Shown here in pieces: positions 24,613-32,207 of a DNA stretch of 50,032 bases. Both the position numbers and the translations under genes were made by a program. This DNA comes from Ilumatobacteraceae bacterium (GTDB lineage Bacteria > Actinomycetota > Acidimicrobiia > Acidimicrobiales > Ilumatobacteraceae): positions 1 through 50,032 of the forward strand of contig JALRDI010000147.1 of the NCBI GenBank assembly GCA_023257035.1. The letters are read 5' to 3'. Each line of letters begins with the position of its first letter. Within the stretch, counting starts at the first letter, position 1. Under the pieces are notes generated by a model, which saw only the letters and a list, made by a program, of their open reading frames with translations, was not told where the DNA came from and made no database searches.

Positions 24613-26297
24613 GTGCGAGTCACCTCGTAGAGGGTGTTGGATGTTGGCGCGTCGATCGTCGTTGTGGCACCGTCGGGCCAGCGGATTTCGACGTACTCAG
24701 TGGTGCGATCACCCAGCCCGATGTGCAGGGTGGTGGGTGTCCCGGACAGGTAGCCGCCACCCGAGCGGACGGTTCGGACGAGATGCTGGTCGCCGGTGAC
24801 GACGGTGACCGTCGCGCCGATGGCGTGCGTGTTGTCGGTATCGGGTTGCTTGAGGGCGAACTCGATCGCTGCGCCACCACACTTGCGGTTCTCGAATGCG
24901 ATTGCGGGGGAGTCGAGATTGTTCACGACGATGTCGAGCCGCCCGTCGTTGTCGAGATCAACTAGTACTGATCCGCGTCCGCTCTCGAGTGCGTCGAGAC
25001 CCCACGACTCCATACCGAAGGTGCCGTCGCCATGGTTCACGAATGTGATGTTTGGCTCAACAATCTCAGCGCCGTCGAGGTACGCAAAGGTCTCGGCGGC
25101 GATCATGCCGTTGACGACGTACAGGTCGAGGTCGGCGTCGTTGTCGAGGTCACCGAATCGTGCTGACCAGGCCCAGCCGGCTGAGTCGAGACCGGCGCGC
25201 TCCCCGGACTCCTTGAACGTGCCATCGCCCTGATTGACCTGGAGGACATTTCTAATCCGTTGGGTGTCGGCGGGGTTGTCGAGATCGTCCATCGTTGCCA
25301 TCAGCGGCAACCACTCGGAAATGACCTCGAGGCTTGTCGACGCTGGTTTCATGTCGGTGGCGAAGATCTCGTCAACGCCGTCGGCATCGATGTCGCCGGC
25401 GTCGATGCTCATGGTATGGGCGGCCATGCGGTCGAACGGCTCGATCGGAACGAGGCTTCCGTTGCCTTGGTTGCTCCACGTCATGTCGTGCATGGCGAAG
25501 TCGTTGCCAACCATGACGTCAAGCAGGCCGTCGTGGTCAAGGTCGAGCAGCGCCGTCACCAGCGCCTGAGAGTCCTCGGCGAGACGCTCGGCCTCGAAGG
25601 AATCACCGGTATCGAGGTACTGGAAAACCCCAGCACCGTCGCTGAACAGGAACGTGCTTCGGAGTTGCTGATCGAGCTCGGCATCGTACGAACCTGTGAC
25701 CAGGTCGAGGTCGCCGTCGAGATCGAGGTCGCCCCACGCCATTGAGTACGCCGGATTATTCACGCCTCGCACGAGGACCTGCTCAAACGATCGGTCGCCA
25801 AGGTTTCGGAACGCGGCGACGCCAGCACCCCGATGAGTGGTGACGATGTCGAGGCGACCGTCGGCGTCGATATCGACAAGTTGGATCGTTCTGGTGCTGC
25901 GGTCGTTCATTTGCTCGGCAGTGAATGTCCAGTCGCCTTCGTTCCAGAGGATGGTGTTCGGCCCTTCGAGATTGCCGAGCACGATGTCGGCCAACCCGTC
26001 GCCATCCAGATCGTCTGCGGCGACCCCCGACCCGTTGCTATCGAACAGCCGTGCCGGGGCGTCGCTGGCGCGGGTGGTGTGCGCGAGTTCATGCCGCACG
26101 AACACGTCGCCGGCACAGGAGCCGGGGACGAGGTCGGTCGCGGTCCAGGTCGCCAAGGCCGGTCCCGAGGTTGGTGCCGGGGCCACTGCCCCCGCCGAAC
26201 CCACACCGCTTGACGAGACAACGACCCACAGCACGGCGGAGCCCAACAGGAGACAGCCGGCCACGAGCGCCATCTGTCGTTGCATCATCCTCCCCAT
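24609..26297 (-). CDS. Exported FG-GAP/VCBS repeat protein with C-terminal ASPIC/UnbV domain (CRTAC1-like)
   Basis: About 562 residues from ATG 26297. ATGs at 26288 and 26273 are alternatives (GGGGAGG lies just before 26288). The longest frame, from TTG 26354, is rejected because it would run through the promoter elements. An N-terminal hydrophobic segment (ALVAGCLLLGSAVLWVVV) is a signal or anchor. At least seven Ca-binding FG-GAP loops follow, such as DLDGDGLAD, DIDADGRLD, DLDLDGDLD, DLDHDGLLD, DIDADGVDE, DLDNDADLD, DLDNDGRLD, consistent with a beta-propeller. The last ~95 residues are an ASPIC/UnbV domain (GATVTVVTGDQHLVRTVRSGGGYLSG, then EIRWPDG). CRTAC1-type proteins lack a proven bacterial function; carbohydrate or surface binding is inference from this operon. 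Confidence 0.85.
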   Translation of the reverse strand: MGRMMQRQMALVAGCLLLGSAVLWVVVSSSGVGSAGAVAPAPTSGPALATWTATDLVPGSCAGDVFVRHELAHTTRASDAPARLFDSNGSGVAADDLDGDGLADIVLGNLEGPNTILWNEGDWTFTAEQMNDRSTRTIQLVDIDADGRLDIVTTHRGAGVAAFRNLGDRSFEQVLVRGVNNPAYSMAWGDLDLDGDLDLVTGSYDAELDQQLRSTFLFSDGAGVFQYLDTGDSFEAERLAEDSQALVTALLDLDHDGLLDVMVGNDFAMHDMTWSNQGNGSLVPIEPFDRMAAHTMSIDAGDIDADGVDEIFATDMKPASTSLEVISEWLPLMATMDDLDNPADTQRIRNVLQVNQGDGTFKESGERAGLDSAGWAWSARFGDLDNDADLDLYVVNGMIAAETFAYLDGAEIVEPNITFVNHGDGTFGMESWGLDALESGRGSVLVDLDNDGRLDIVVNNLDSPAIAFENRKCGGAAIEFALKQPDTDNTHAIGATVTVVTGDQHLVRTVRSGGGYLSGTPTTLHIGLGDRTTEYVEIRWPDGATTTIDAPTSNTLYEVTRT

Positions 26298-26331
26298 CGG
26301 TTGCAAACCGGCTGTCAGAGCGGCCTTGCAC

Positions 26332-26360
26332 TTGACATCGATCACTATGGACAATACGTT
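26332..26360 (+). promoter_or_regulatory. Sigma-70-type promoter of the alpha-galactosidase-galT-galK operon
   Basis: TTGACA (26332-26337), 17 bases, TACGTT (26355-26360), immediately followed by the operator at 26361. The layout is the same as at the importer promoter (TTGACG, 17 bases, TACCGT, operator). Confidence 0.65.
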
Positions 26361-26379
26361 GTGTCAGCGCTGACGTCAA
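26351..26379 (-). promoter_or_regulatory. Reverse-strand promoter of the FG-GAP/membrane-protein operon, -35 inside the operator
   Basis: On the reverse strand TTGACG (26379-26374), 17 bases, TATTGT (26356-26351). The -35 hexamer exists because this operator copy has A instead of G at 26379, giving GTTGACG. Repressor binding would block both directions. Confidence 0.5.
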
Positions 26380-26390
26380 CGCTGACGTAG
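26361..26390. promoter_or_regulatory. Tandem LacI operator (alpha-galactosidase / FG-GAP intergenic region)
   Basis: Matches the importer operator at 19973-20006: TGTCAGCGCTGACGTCA then ACGCTGACGTA, differing at only about four of the aligned positions and keeping the double overlapping palindrome. It lies between the reverse-strand FG-GAP gene and the forward alpha-galactosidase gene. Confidence 0.85.
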
Positions 26391-26517
26391 CATTCGAGAA
26401 AAATCGTCAACGGTGTCTGCGGGGAAGCGCTAAACGCAGTCTGCCGGACGAAATGAGAAGGGTCGCGACGTAGGAAGCGACGAGACGACAAGGCGCAGGC
26501 GGCGCAAGGAAGAGAAG

Positions 26518-28647
26518 GTGGACGTGCCGGGTCGAGAAGTGCTCGCACATCTGACAGATGGAACGACGAGCGTGGTCGTGGTCGGTGACGGTGGGATGCC
26601 TGAGATCGCCTTCTGGGGCGCAGCGCTCGGCAGCGCAGATCTCGATCCAGCGTTGTTCGTCCGCCCCGTCGTCGGAGGTGGCCTCGACGTCGACCCTCCG
26701 GTGGGCCTCGTCACCGAGGCATCCGCCGGCTGGTTCGGTCGCCCCGGGATTGAGGCGTACCGCCAGGGTGGTCGCGACGCTGCTCCACGGTTCAGGGTCA
26801 CATCGTGTGAGGCCGACAGCGCCCGGTTCGTCGTCGAGCTTGATGACGTCCACGCTGCGCTCCACCTCTCGGTCGAGCTGAGCCTCGACGATGCAGGAGT
26901 TCTGTCCGCTTCGGCATTGCTCCGGAACGACGGTTCCGACCCGCTTCATGTTGAAGCGCTTCGGATCAGCCTGCCTCTGCCCGAACGCGCCGGCGAGCTC
27001 CTCACCGTCGGCGGCCGTCACACGTTCGAGTTCCTCGAGCAGCGCACCCCTTGGGACCGAAGTTGCATCACCGTCGAGAACCGTCGCGGCAAGACTTCTC
27101 ATGAGCGCCTCCCTGTGGTCGTCGCTGGCACTTCAGGCTTCGGAGAGCATCACGGCGAGGTCTGGGGCTGCCACCTCGGTTGGAGCGGCAACTATGAACT
27201 CGTGTGCGACGCAGTCACCGACGGTCGTCGGGTCATCCAAGCCGGCGAGTTGCTGCTCGCGGGTGAAATTGAGCTCGCACCAGGCGAGTACTACGCAACA
27301 CCAGCGGTGCATGGTGTCACGTCGGCAACGGGCCTCAACGCCATGTCAACGGCATTCCATCGTCATTTGCGAGCACGTCCGGGTCACCCATCCGCCCCGC
27401 GGCCGGTTCACCTCAACACCTGGGAGGCCGTGTACTTCAACCATGATCTGCCCACTCTCCTGTCTCTGGCCGATGCAGCCGCCCGCGTTGGTGTCGAACT
27501 GTTCGTGCTGGACGACGGCTGGTTCGGAAGCCGTCGTGACGATCACCGGGGCCTTGGTGATTGGTGGGTGTCGCCCGACGCATGGCCGGGCGGTCTCGCT
27601 CCGTTGATCACTCATGTCCGTGGGCTGGGAATGGACTTCGGGATCTGGGTAGAACCCGAAATGGTCAACCCTGATTCCGATCTCTATCGCAAGCATCCGG
27701 ACTGGGCGCTCGCCGATCAGCGTTACCCGCTTGTGCTTGGACGCAACCAGCTCGTACTCGATCTGGGTCGCGCCGAGGTGCGTGACTATCTGTTCGGCCA
27801 TCTCGACGCGCTCTTACACGACCATGACATCGCCTACCTCAAGTGGGATCACAACCGTGACCTGGTCAGCCCCGTCTCGCTTGGTCGCGCCGGGGTTCAC
27901 CGCCAGACTGTGGGTGTGTACGAACTCCTCGACCGGCTGCGCGCAGCCCATCCTGGCGTCATCATCGAGACCTGCGCGTCGGGTGGCGGTCGGGTCGACT
28001 TTGGAATCCTCGATCGAACCGACCGGGTGTGGGTCAGTGACTCGATCGACGCACTCGACCGGCTGTCGATCCAACGTGGCTTCTCACTGCTGTTCCCACC
28101 AGAGTTGATGGGTAGCCATATCGGCGCCCCCGTCACACACACCACTAAGCGCACCCATCGCCTCGGCTTCCGTGCGCTTGTCGCCCTCTTCGGTGCATTT
28201 GGGATTGAATGGAACCTGCTCGAGGCAAGCGACGACGACATCGACTATCTCGCTGAAATCGTCGAACTTCACAAGCGGTTTCGGCCGCTGCTGCACGGCG
28301 GCGAAGTGTTTCGAGCCGACCATCCCGATCCGTCGGTTCATGTTCATGGTGTCATCGCCGGCGACCGAGATGAAGCGCTACTCGCCGTCGTACGTATTGC
28401 TTCTTCGGCCACCCATCACACAGCGCCCATCCAGGTTCCGGGCCTTGACGACGACACGATGTATGAGCTCACGATGGTGACCGAGGTTGGCGAGCCACTC
28501 GGCCACGCGCGATGCCAGCCAGATTGGATTGATAGCAAGCTCGTAGCGACCGGTCGTCAGCTTCGCAACGTTGGGTTCGTTGCGCCACAGTTGTTCCCCG
28601 AAAACGGGATCCTCATCCATCTCCGAGCGGTGAGCCGGCATGGCTGA
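26518..28647 (+). CDS. Alpha-galactosidase, glycoside hydrolase family 36
   Basis: 709 residues from GTG 26518 (GGAAGAG 5 bases upstream). An N-terminal beta-sandwich (residues ~1-290) is followed by the TIM barrel: NTWEAVYFNH, FVLDDGWFGSRRDD, GIWVEPEMVNPDSDLYRKHPDW, then the nucleophile D444 in YLKWDHNRD, ETCASGGGRVDFG, and the acid/base D508 in WVSDSIDALDR; PPELMGSHIGAP is also a family landmark. There is no signal peptide, so it splits alpha-1,6-type or galactosylglycerol-like galactosides in the cytoplasm after import. It is first in an operon with galT (8-base overlap) and galK, behind the LacI-controlled promoter. Confidence 0.95.
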   Translation: MDVPGREVLAHLTDGTTSVVVVGDGGMPEIAFWGAALGSADLDPALFVRPVVGGGLDVDPPVGLVTEASAGWFGRPGIEAYRQGGRDAAPRFRVTSCEADSARFVVELDDVHAALHLSVELSLDDAGVLSASALLRNDGSDPLHVEALRISLPLPERAGELLTVGGRHTFEFLEQRTPWDRSCITVENRRGKTSHERLPVVVAGTSGFGEHHGEVWGCHLGWSGNYELVCDAVTDGRRVIQAGELLLAGEIELAPGEYYATPAVHGVTSATGLNAMSTAFHRHLRARPGHPSAPRPVHLNTWEAVYFNHDLPTLLSLADAAARVGVELFVLDDGWFGSRRDDHRGLGDWWVSPDAWPGGLAPLITHVRGLGMDFGIWVEPEMVNPDSDLYRKHPDWALADQRYPLVLGRNQLVLDLGRAEVRDYLFGHLDALLHDHDIAYLKWDHNRDLVSPVSLGRAGVHRQTVGVYELLDRLRAAHPGVIIETCASGGGRVDFGILDRTDRVWVSDSIDALDRLSIQRGFSLLFPPELMGSHIGAPVTHTTKRTHRLGFRALVALFGAFGIEWNLLEASDDDIDYLAEIVELHKRFRPLLHGGEVFRADHPDPSVHVHGVIAGDRDEALLAVVRIASSATHHTAPIQVPGLDDDTMYELTMVTEVGEPLGHARCQPDWIDSKLVATGRQLRNVGFVAPQLFPENGILIHLRAVSRHG

Positions 28648-29512
28648 GCCGTCGGGCGACTTACCAACGTTCGACACGAGGGTCGACCCCTATCTCGGCA
28701 CGACGGTACACGTGGTGAAGTCGCGCCAGTCGCGGCCCAATCTGCCGAGCCGTGGTTGCCCGTTCTGTGTTGGAGGTCTCGAGGCGCCGGAGCCTTATGA
28801 GGTGAAGGCGTTCCCTAATCGGTGGCCGGCGCTCGGCGAAGGCCGTTGCGAGGTCGTGTTGTACACGCCGGACCACGATGCGACGTTGGCCTCGATTGGC
28901 GTCGCTGGTGCCCGTCGAGTGATCGACCTGTGGGCAGAGCGAACCAAGCAGCTTCTGGCCCTCCCCGGAGTCGAGTTTGTGCTCGTGTTCGAGAACCGTG
29001 GTCCCGAGGTTGGCGCAACGATCGCCCACCCGCATGGCCAGATCTACGCCTTCGACCATGTCCCGAACCGGCCGCTTCGCCGGCTCGAGGCCGGCTGGCG
29101 CCCCGACCCCGCACCCGGTGACCGGTTGGTGATCGCTCGTCGAGGCTGGCGGGTGTGGATGCAAGAAGCGCCGGTCTACCCAATTGCGCTCAGCATCGCG
29201 CCTGATACTGAGATTGGCGACCTGCCGGGCGTCTCCGACGCGCAGCGTGACGCGCTGGCCGATGTGATCGTCGACCTGTTTGCGCGCCTTGACCGCCTGT
29301 ACGGTCAGCCGCTGCCGTACATGATGTGGATCTACCAGGCACCTCGCTCCAGCACTGGCGAGGTGTCGCCCTGGCTCAACATCGAGATTGTCTCGCCGTG
29401 GCGATCAGCCGGTGTGCAGCGCTTCGTTGCTGCTGCAGAACTCGCTACCGAGGAGTACTTCAACCCGGTCGACCCGTCAGATGTCGCAACGCGGTTGCGG
29501 GAGCTGGCGTGA
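28640..29512 (+). CDS. galT: Galactose-1-phosphate uridylyltransferase
   Basis: 290 residues. A two-domain HIT-fold enzyme: zinc knuckle C40 and C43 in GCPFCVGG, then FENRGPEVGATIAHPHGQIYAF with H130 and the uridylyl-accepting nucleophile H132, and a C-terminal half with PYMMWIYQAPR. It exchanges UMP between UDP-glucose and galactose-1-phosphate (Leloir pathway). It is shorter than E. coli GalT (348), as in many actinobacterial forms. It overlaps the alpha-galactosidase gene by 8 bases, and galK begins in its stop codon. Confidence 0.93.
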   Translation: MAEPSGDLPTFDTRVDPYLGTTVHVVKSRQSRPNLPSRGCPFCVGGLEAPEPYEVKAFPNRWPALGEGRCEVVLYTPDHDATLASIGVAGARRVIDLWAERTKQLLALPGVEFVLVFENRGPEVGATIAHPHGQIYAFDHVPNRPLRRLEAGWRPDPAPGDRLVIARRGWRVWMQEAPVYPIALSIAPDTEIGDLPGVSDAQRDALADVIVDLFARLDRLYGQPLPYMMWIYQAPRSSTGEVSPWLNIEIVSPWRSAGVQRFVAAAELATEEYFNPVDPSDVATRLRELA

Positions 29513-30498
29513 CCGTGCACGTTCGGGCGCCCGGACGCGTCAACCTCATTGGGGACCACACCGACTACACCGGTGGTCTCGTCTTCCCGATCGCAATCGA
29601 TCGTTGGACCGAGATCGAAGGCTCGACCTACGACCGGCTGCGCTTCGTGTCCGAGTACGAACCGGGCACGCTCGATCTCGCCGTCGGCGCCGCCATCGAC
29701 CCGCACACCGAACCGGGGTGGGGAAGGCATGTTGCAGCCGTTGCGGCTGAGCTTGGGGCAACAACCGGCTTCGACGGCAGGGTGCGCACGACAATTCCCG
29801 TCGGCGCTGGCCTCTCGTCGAGTGCCGCTTTGGAACTCGCACTCGCGCTTGCGCTCGGCTTCGAGGGGAGTGCGGTGGAACTTGCCGAGCTTGGCCGCCG
29901 AGCCGAGCACGCCGCCACCGGCGTGCCAACCGGAATTATGGACCAGATCTGCATCGCCGCCGCCCACGAAGGTCACGCAACGCTGATCGATTGTCATGAG
30001 CTGTCGATCTCCCACGTGCCAGTACCGGACGACGTCGTCATCGTGGTGAGGTTCGTGGCCCATCGGACGCTCGAGGGCTCGGCGTACGCTGAGCGAGTCG
30101 CAGAGTGCGCGGCCGCGGAGGCGGTGATCGGGCCGTTGCGGTCGGCGTCCCTTGATGCGCTCGACCGGATTGACGACGAGGTTGTCCGTCGCCGGGCTCG
30201 CCATGTCATCACCGAGAACGCCCGCGTGGTCGCATTTACAGATGCCCTTAAGAGTGCTGATTACGCAGCAGCGGGCGAGATCATGATCGACGGTCACCGG
30301 AGCCTTAGTCAGGACTACTCGACGTCGACACCGCATATGGACGCTGTGGTGGCCGAGATGAGCGCCGATCCGACCGTGCACGGCGCTCGAATGACCGGTG
30401 GCGGCTTCGGCGGTTGCGTGGTTGCGTTGTGTCGCCCCGACACCACGATCGACGGCTGGCGAGTTCGCCCCGTTGGTGGTGCTGAGCGGCTGCACTGA
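29509..30498 (+). CDS. galK: Galactokinase
   Basis: 329 residues from GTG 29509, which overlaps the galT stop (GTGA). All three GHMP motifs are present: RAPGRVNLIGDHTDYTGG (with D instead of the usual E before HTDY), the ATP loop PVGAGLSSSAALELALALAL, and MTGGGFGGCVVAL at the C-terminus. It phosphorylates galactose at C1 using ATP. It is somewhat shorter than E. coli GalK (382). UDP-galactose epimerase is not encoded in the window. Confidence 0.93.
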   Translation: MTVHVRAPGRVNLIGDHTDYTGGLVFPIAIDRWTEIEGSTYDRLRFVSEYEPGTLDLAVGAAIDPHTEPGWGRHVAAVAAELGATTGFDGRVRTTIPVGAGLSSSAALELALALALGFEGSAVELAELGRRAEHAATGVPTGIMDQICIAAAHEGHATLIDCHELSISHVPVPDDVVIVVRFVAHRTLEGSAYAERVAECAAAEAVIGPLRSASLDALDRIDDEVVRRRARHVITENARVVAFTDALKSADYAAAGEIMIDGHRSLSQDYSTSTPHMDAVVAEMSADPTVHGARMTGGGFGGCVVALCRPDTTIDGWRVRPVGGAERLH

Positions 30499-30616
30499 TC
30501 TCCTCAACTGGCGGCGACTCTGGTGGAAGTTGGTTGTCATCATCGTTGTCGGGACGGGATCGTGGTTCTTTATTGCGGCGAAGCGTCGAAATGATGAGGA
30601 CGAAGAGGTCGAATGA
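30479..30616 (+). CDS. Possible single-span membrane mini-protein at the end of the gal operon
   Basis: 45 codons from GTG 30479 overlapping the end of galK in another frame. It reads WRRLWWKLVVIIVVGTGSWFF, one membrane helix, then AAKRRNDEDEEVE, a charged tail with inside-positive character. No ATG start and no clear Shine-Dalgarno, so the start is uncertain. No family recognised. Confidence 0.4.
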   Translation: MLSGCTDLLNWRRLWWKLVVIIVVGTGSWFFIAAKRRNDEDEEVE

Positions 30617-30673
30617 GTTCATTAGTGCCACAAGTCATTACGAGGTGATGGTTGGTAACTGCCCCCAACCGCC

Positions 30674-30679
30674 TAAGGT
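30674..30679 (+). promoter_or_regulatory. TANNNT -10 box for a probable leaderless transcript
   Basis: TAAGGT ends 6 bases before the GTG at 30686. Confidence 0.5.
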
Positions 30680-30685
30680 GCAATT

Positions 30686-31612
30686 GTGACTGCTGAAGCG
30701 ACATTGTTACGAGAACTCGACTCTGAGGTCGAGCGACTCTTAGAGCGTCACCTTGAACGAGCGAAAGAATGGTTCCCTCACGAATACGTGCCATACGAGC
30801 GTGGTCGTGAGCACACTGAAGGCGACTGGCAACAAGATGATGCCGACCTCGGCGGAGCCCAGATCGATGACGCCGTTCGATCATCGCTCATCGTCAACCT
30901 GCTGACTGAAGACAACCTTCCTTACTACTTCCGAACCGTTGAAGGCACCCTTGGCAAAGATGGCCCTTGGGGAGAATGGGTTCGTCGTTGGACCGCCGAA
31001 GAAGGCCGACACTCGATGGCGATCTACGGCTATCTCATGACAACTCGTGCAGTTGACCCCGTAGCCCTTGAACGCGACCGAATGGCGCAGGTCACGTCAG
31101 GAAAAATCCCTGAGCCGCCGTCAGTATGTGATGCGCTCGTCTACCTCTCGTTGCAGGAACTCGCCACCCGCATTGCGCACCGCACGACGGGAGCAATGAT
31201 CGGCGACCCGGTCGGTCACGAGGTGATGTCACGTGTTGCTGCTGACGAAAACCTCCACCACCTCTTCTACCGAGATCTTGCTGCAGCTGCCTTCAAAGTC
31301 GCTCCAGACCAGATGATGGCCGCGGTCCTACGACAGGTGTCTGGGTTCGAGATGCCAGGTTTCGGTATCCGTGACTTCGCAACGCATGCTCGACGCATCG
31401 CATCAGCCGGCATTTACGACCTTGCCGTGCATCACAAACAGATTCTGGTGCCAGTCGTCCTTCACCAGTGGGCAGTCGACAAGATGTCTGGCCTGAGTGA
31501 CGTGGGCAACAAAGCCCGGGAGGCACTAATGGTGCGACTCGACAAGAGTGCCCGCGTCGCTGATCGTTTACTTGAGCGCCGTTGCCATACGGCGATCGCT
31601 ACTTCGTACTGA
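30686..31612 (+). CDS. Acyl-ACP desaturase (DesA type, soluble di-iron)
   Basis: 308 residues from GTG 30686. The di-iron ligand pattern of plant/mycobacterial stearoyl-ACP desaturases is complete: E75 (LTEDN), E106 and H109 (AEEGRHS), E158 (LQELA), E188 and H191 (ADENLHH). It introduces a double bond into an acyl chain carried on acyl carrier protein, using ferredoxin and oxygen. Leaderless start behind TAAGGT. It marks the return to ordinary chromosomal composition after the galactoside island. Confidence 0.9.
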   Translation: MTAEATLLRELDSEVERLLERHLERAKEWFPHEYVPYERGREHTEGDWQQDDADLGGAQIDDAVRSSLIVNLLTEDNLPYYFRTVEGTLGKDGPWGEWVRRWTAEEGRHSMAIYGYLMTTRAVDPVALERDRMAQVTSGKIPEPPSVCDALVYLSLQELATRIAHRTTGAMIGDPVGHEVMSRVAADENLHHLFYRDLAAAAFKVAPDQMMAAVLRQVSGFEMPGFGIRDFATHARRIASAGIYDLAVHHKQILVPVVLHQWAVDKMSGLSDVGNKAREALMVRLDKSARVADRLLERRCHTAIATSY

Positions 31613-31645
31613 GCACGCAGCACTCCTAGAGCAACTGGAGTTCTG

Positions 31646-32191
31646 ATGGCCGAACGAGACCCACGGCGCGAGGCACAATTCCCCGGGATTGAAAAGCGCA
31701 CCGGTAAGCCAATGACGCACTGGTTCCAATTCATGGAGTCTCAGGTCGGCCGCAAATACGAAGAGCAGATGGAAACTCTTCATGATGAACAAGGGTTGAC
31801 CCGGGCTCAAGCGAACGCCCTCATCATGTACATGAAGGGCTCGACATCATCTCGCAGAGTTGACACCCCGGCCGACTACGTGAAGGCACTTCCCGAGCCT
31901 CAACGCTCAACAGCGAAATCAATACTCGACACGATCGCATCGGCGTTCCCACAATTGGAACTCGTCATTGCGTGGAACCAGCCAATGTTCAGACAGGGCA
32001 AGCGCTACTTCTTCGGCATCAGTGCAGCGAAGAATCACCTTCTAGTTGCGCCCTTCAACTCAGATGTGCTCGAAGCACTCGAGGACCGACTTGTCGGCCT
32101 GAAGCGCAATAAAAAAACGGTTCAGGTACCGAACGATTGGGACGTCGACGCAGACCTACTCACCGAAATGGTGAAACTGCAGTTGGGCTGA
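31646..32191 (+). CDS. DUF4287 + DUF1801 (YdhG/Fra-like) protein
   Basis: 181 residues. Residues about 20-70 form the DUF4287 unit (GKPMTHWFQFMESQVGRKYEEQMETLHDEQGLTRAQANALIMYMKG), and residues about 75-180 form a DUF1801 / iron-chaperone-like domain (VDTPADYVKALPEPQRSTAKSILDTIASAFPQLELVIAWNQPMFRQGKRYFFGISAAKNH). The combination is frequent in bacteria and has no proven reaction. ACTGGAG lies upstream of the ATG. Its stop is 16 bases from the stop of the convergent RraA-like gene, with a weak ACAAC/GTTGT stem (32191-32205) between them. Confidence 0.8.
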   Translation: MAERDPRREAQFPGIEKRTGKPMTHWFQFMESQVGRKYEEQMETLHDEQGLTRAQANALIMYMKGSTSSRRVDTPADYVKALPEPQRSTAKSILDTIASAFPQLELVIAWNQPMFRQGKRYFFGISAAKNHLLVAPFNSDVLEALEDRLVGLKRNKKTVQVPNDWDVDADLLTEMVKLQLG

Positions 32192-32207
32192 CAACGACCG
32201 GTTGTGT

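Noticed and set aside
26298..26354. TTG start for the FG-GAP gene at 26354
   Set aside because: It would place the coding region over the -10 box of its own promoter; ATGs at 26297, 26288 or 26273 are better.
26407..27102. A 231-codon reverse frame at the start of the alpha-galactosidase gene
   Set aside because: Antisense shadow of the GH36 gene without a recognised domain.
29332..30543. A 403-codon reverse frame
   Set aside because: It is antisense to galT and galK, whose motifs are complete; no family resemblance.
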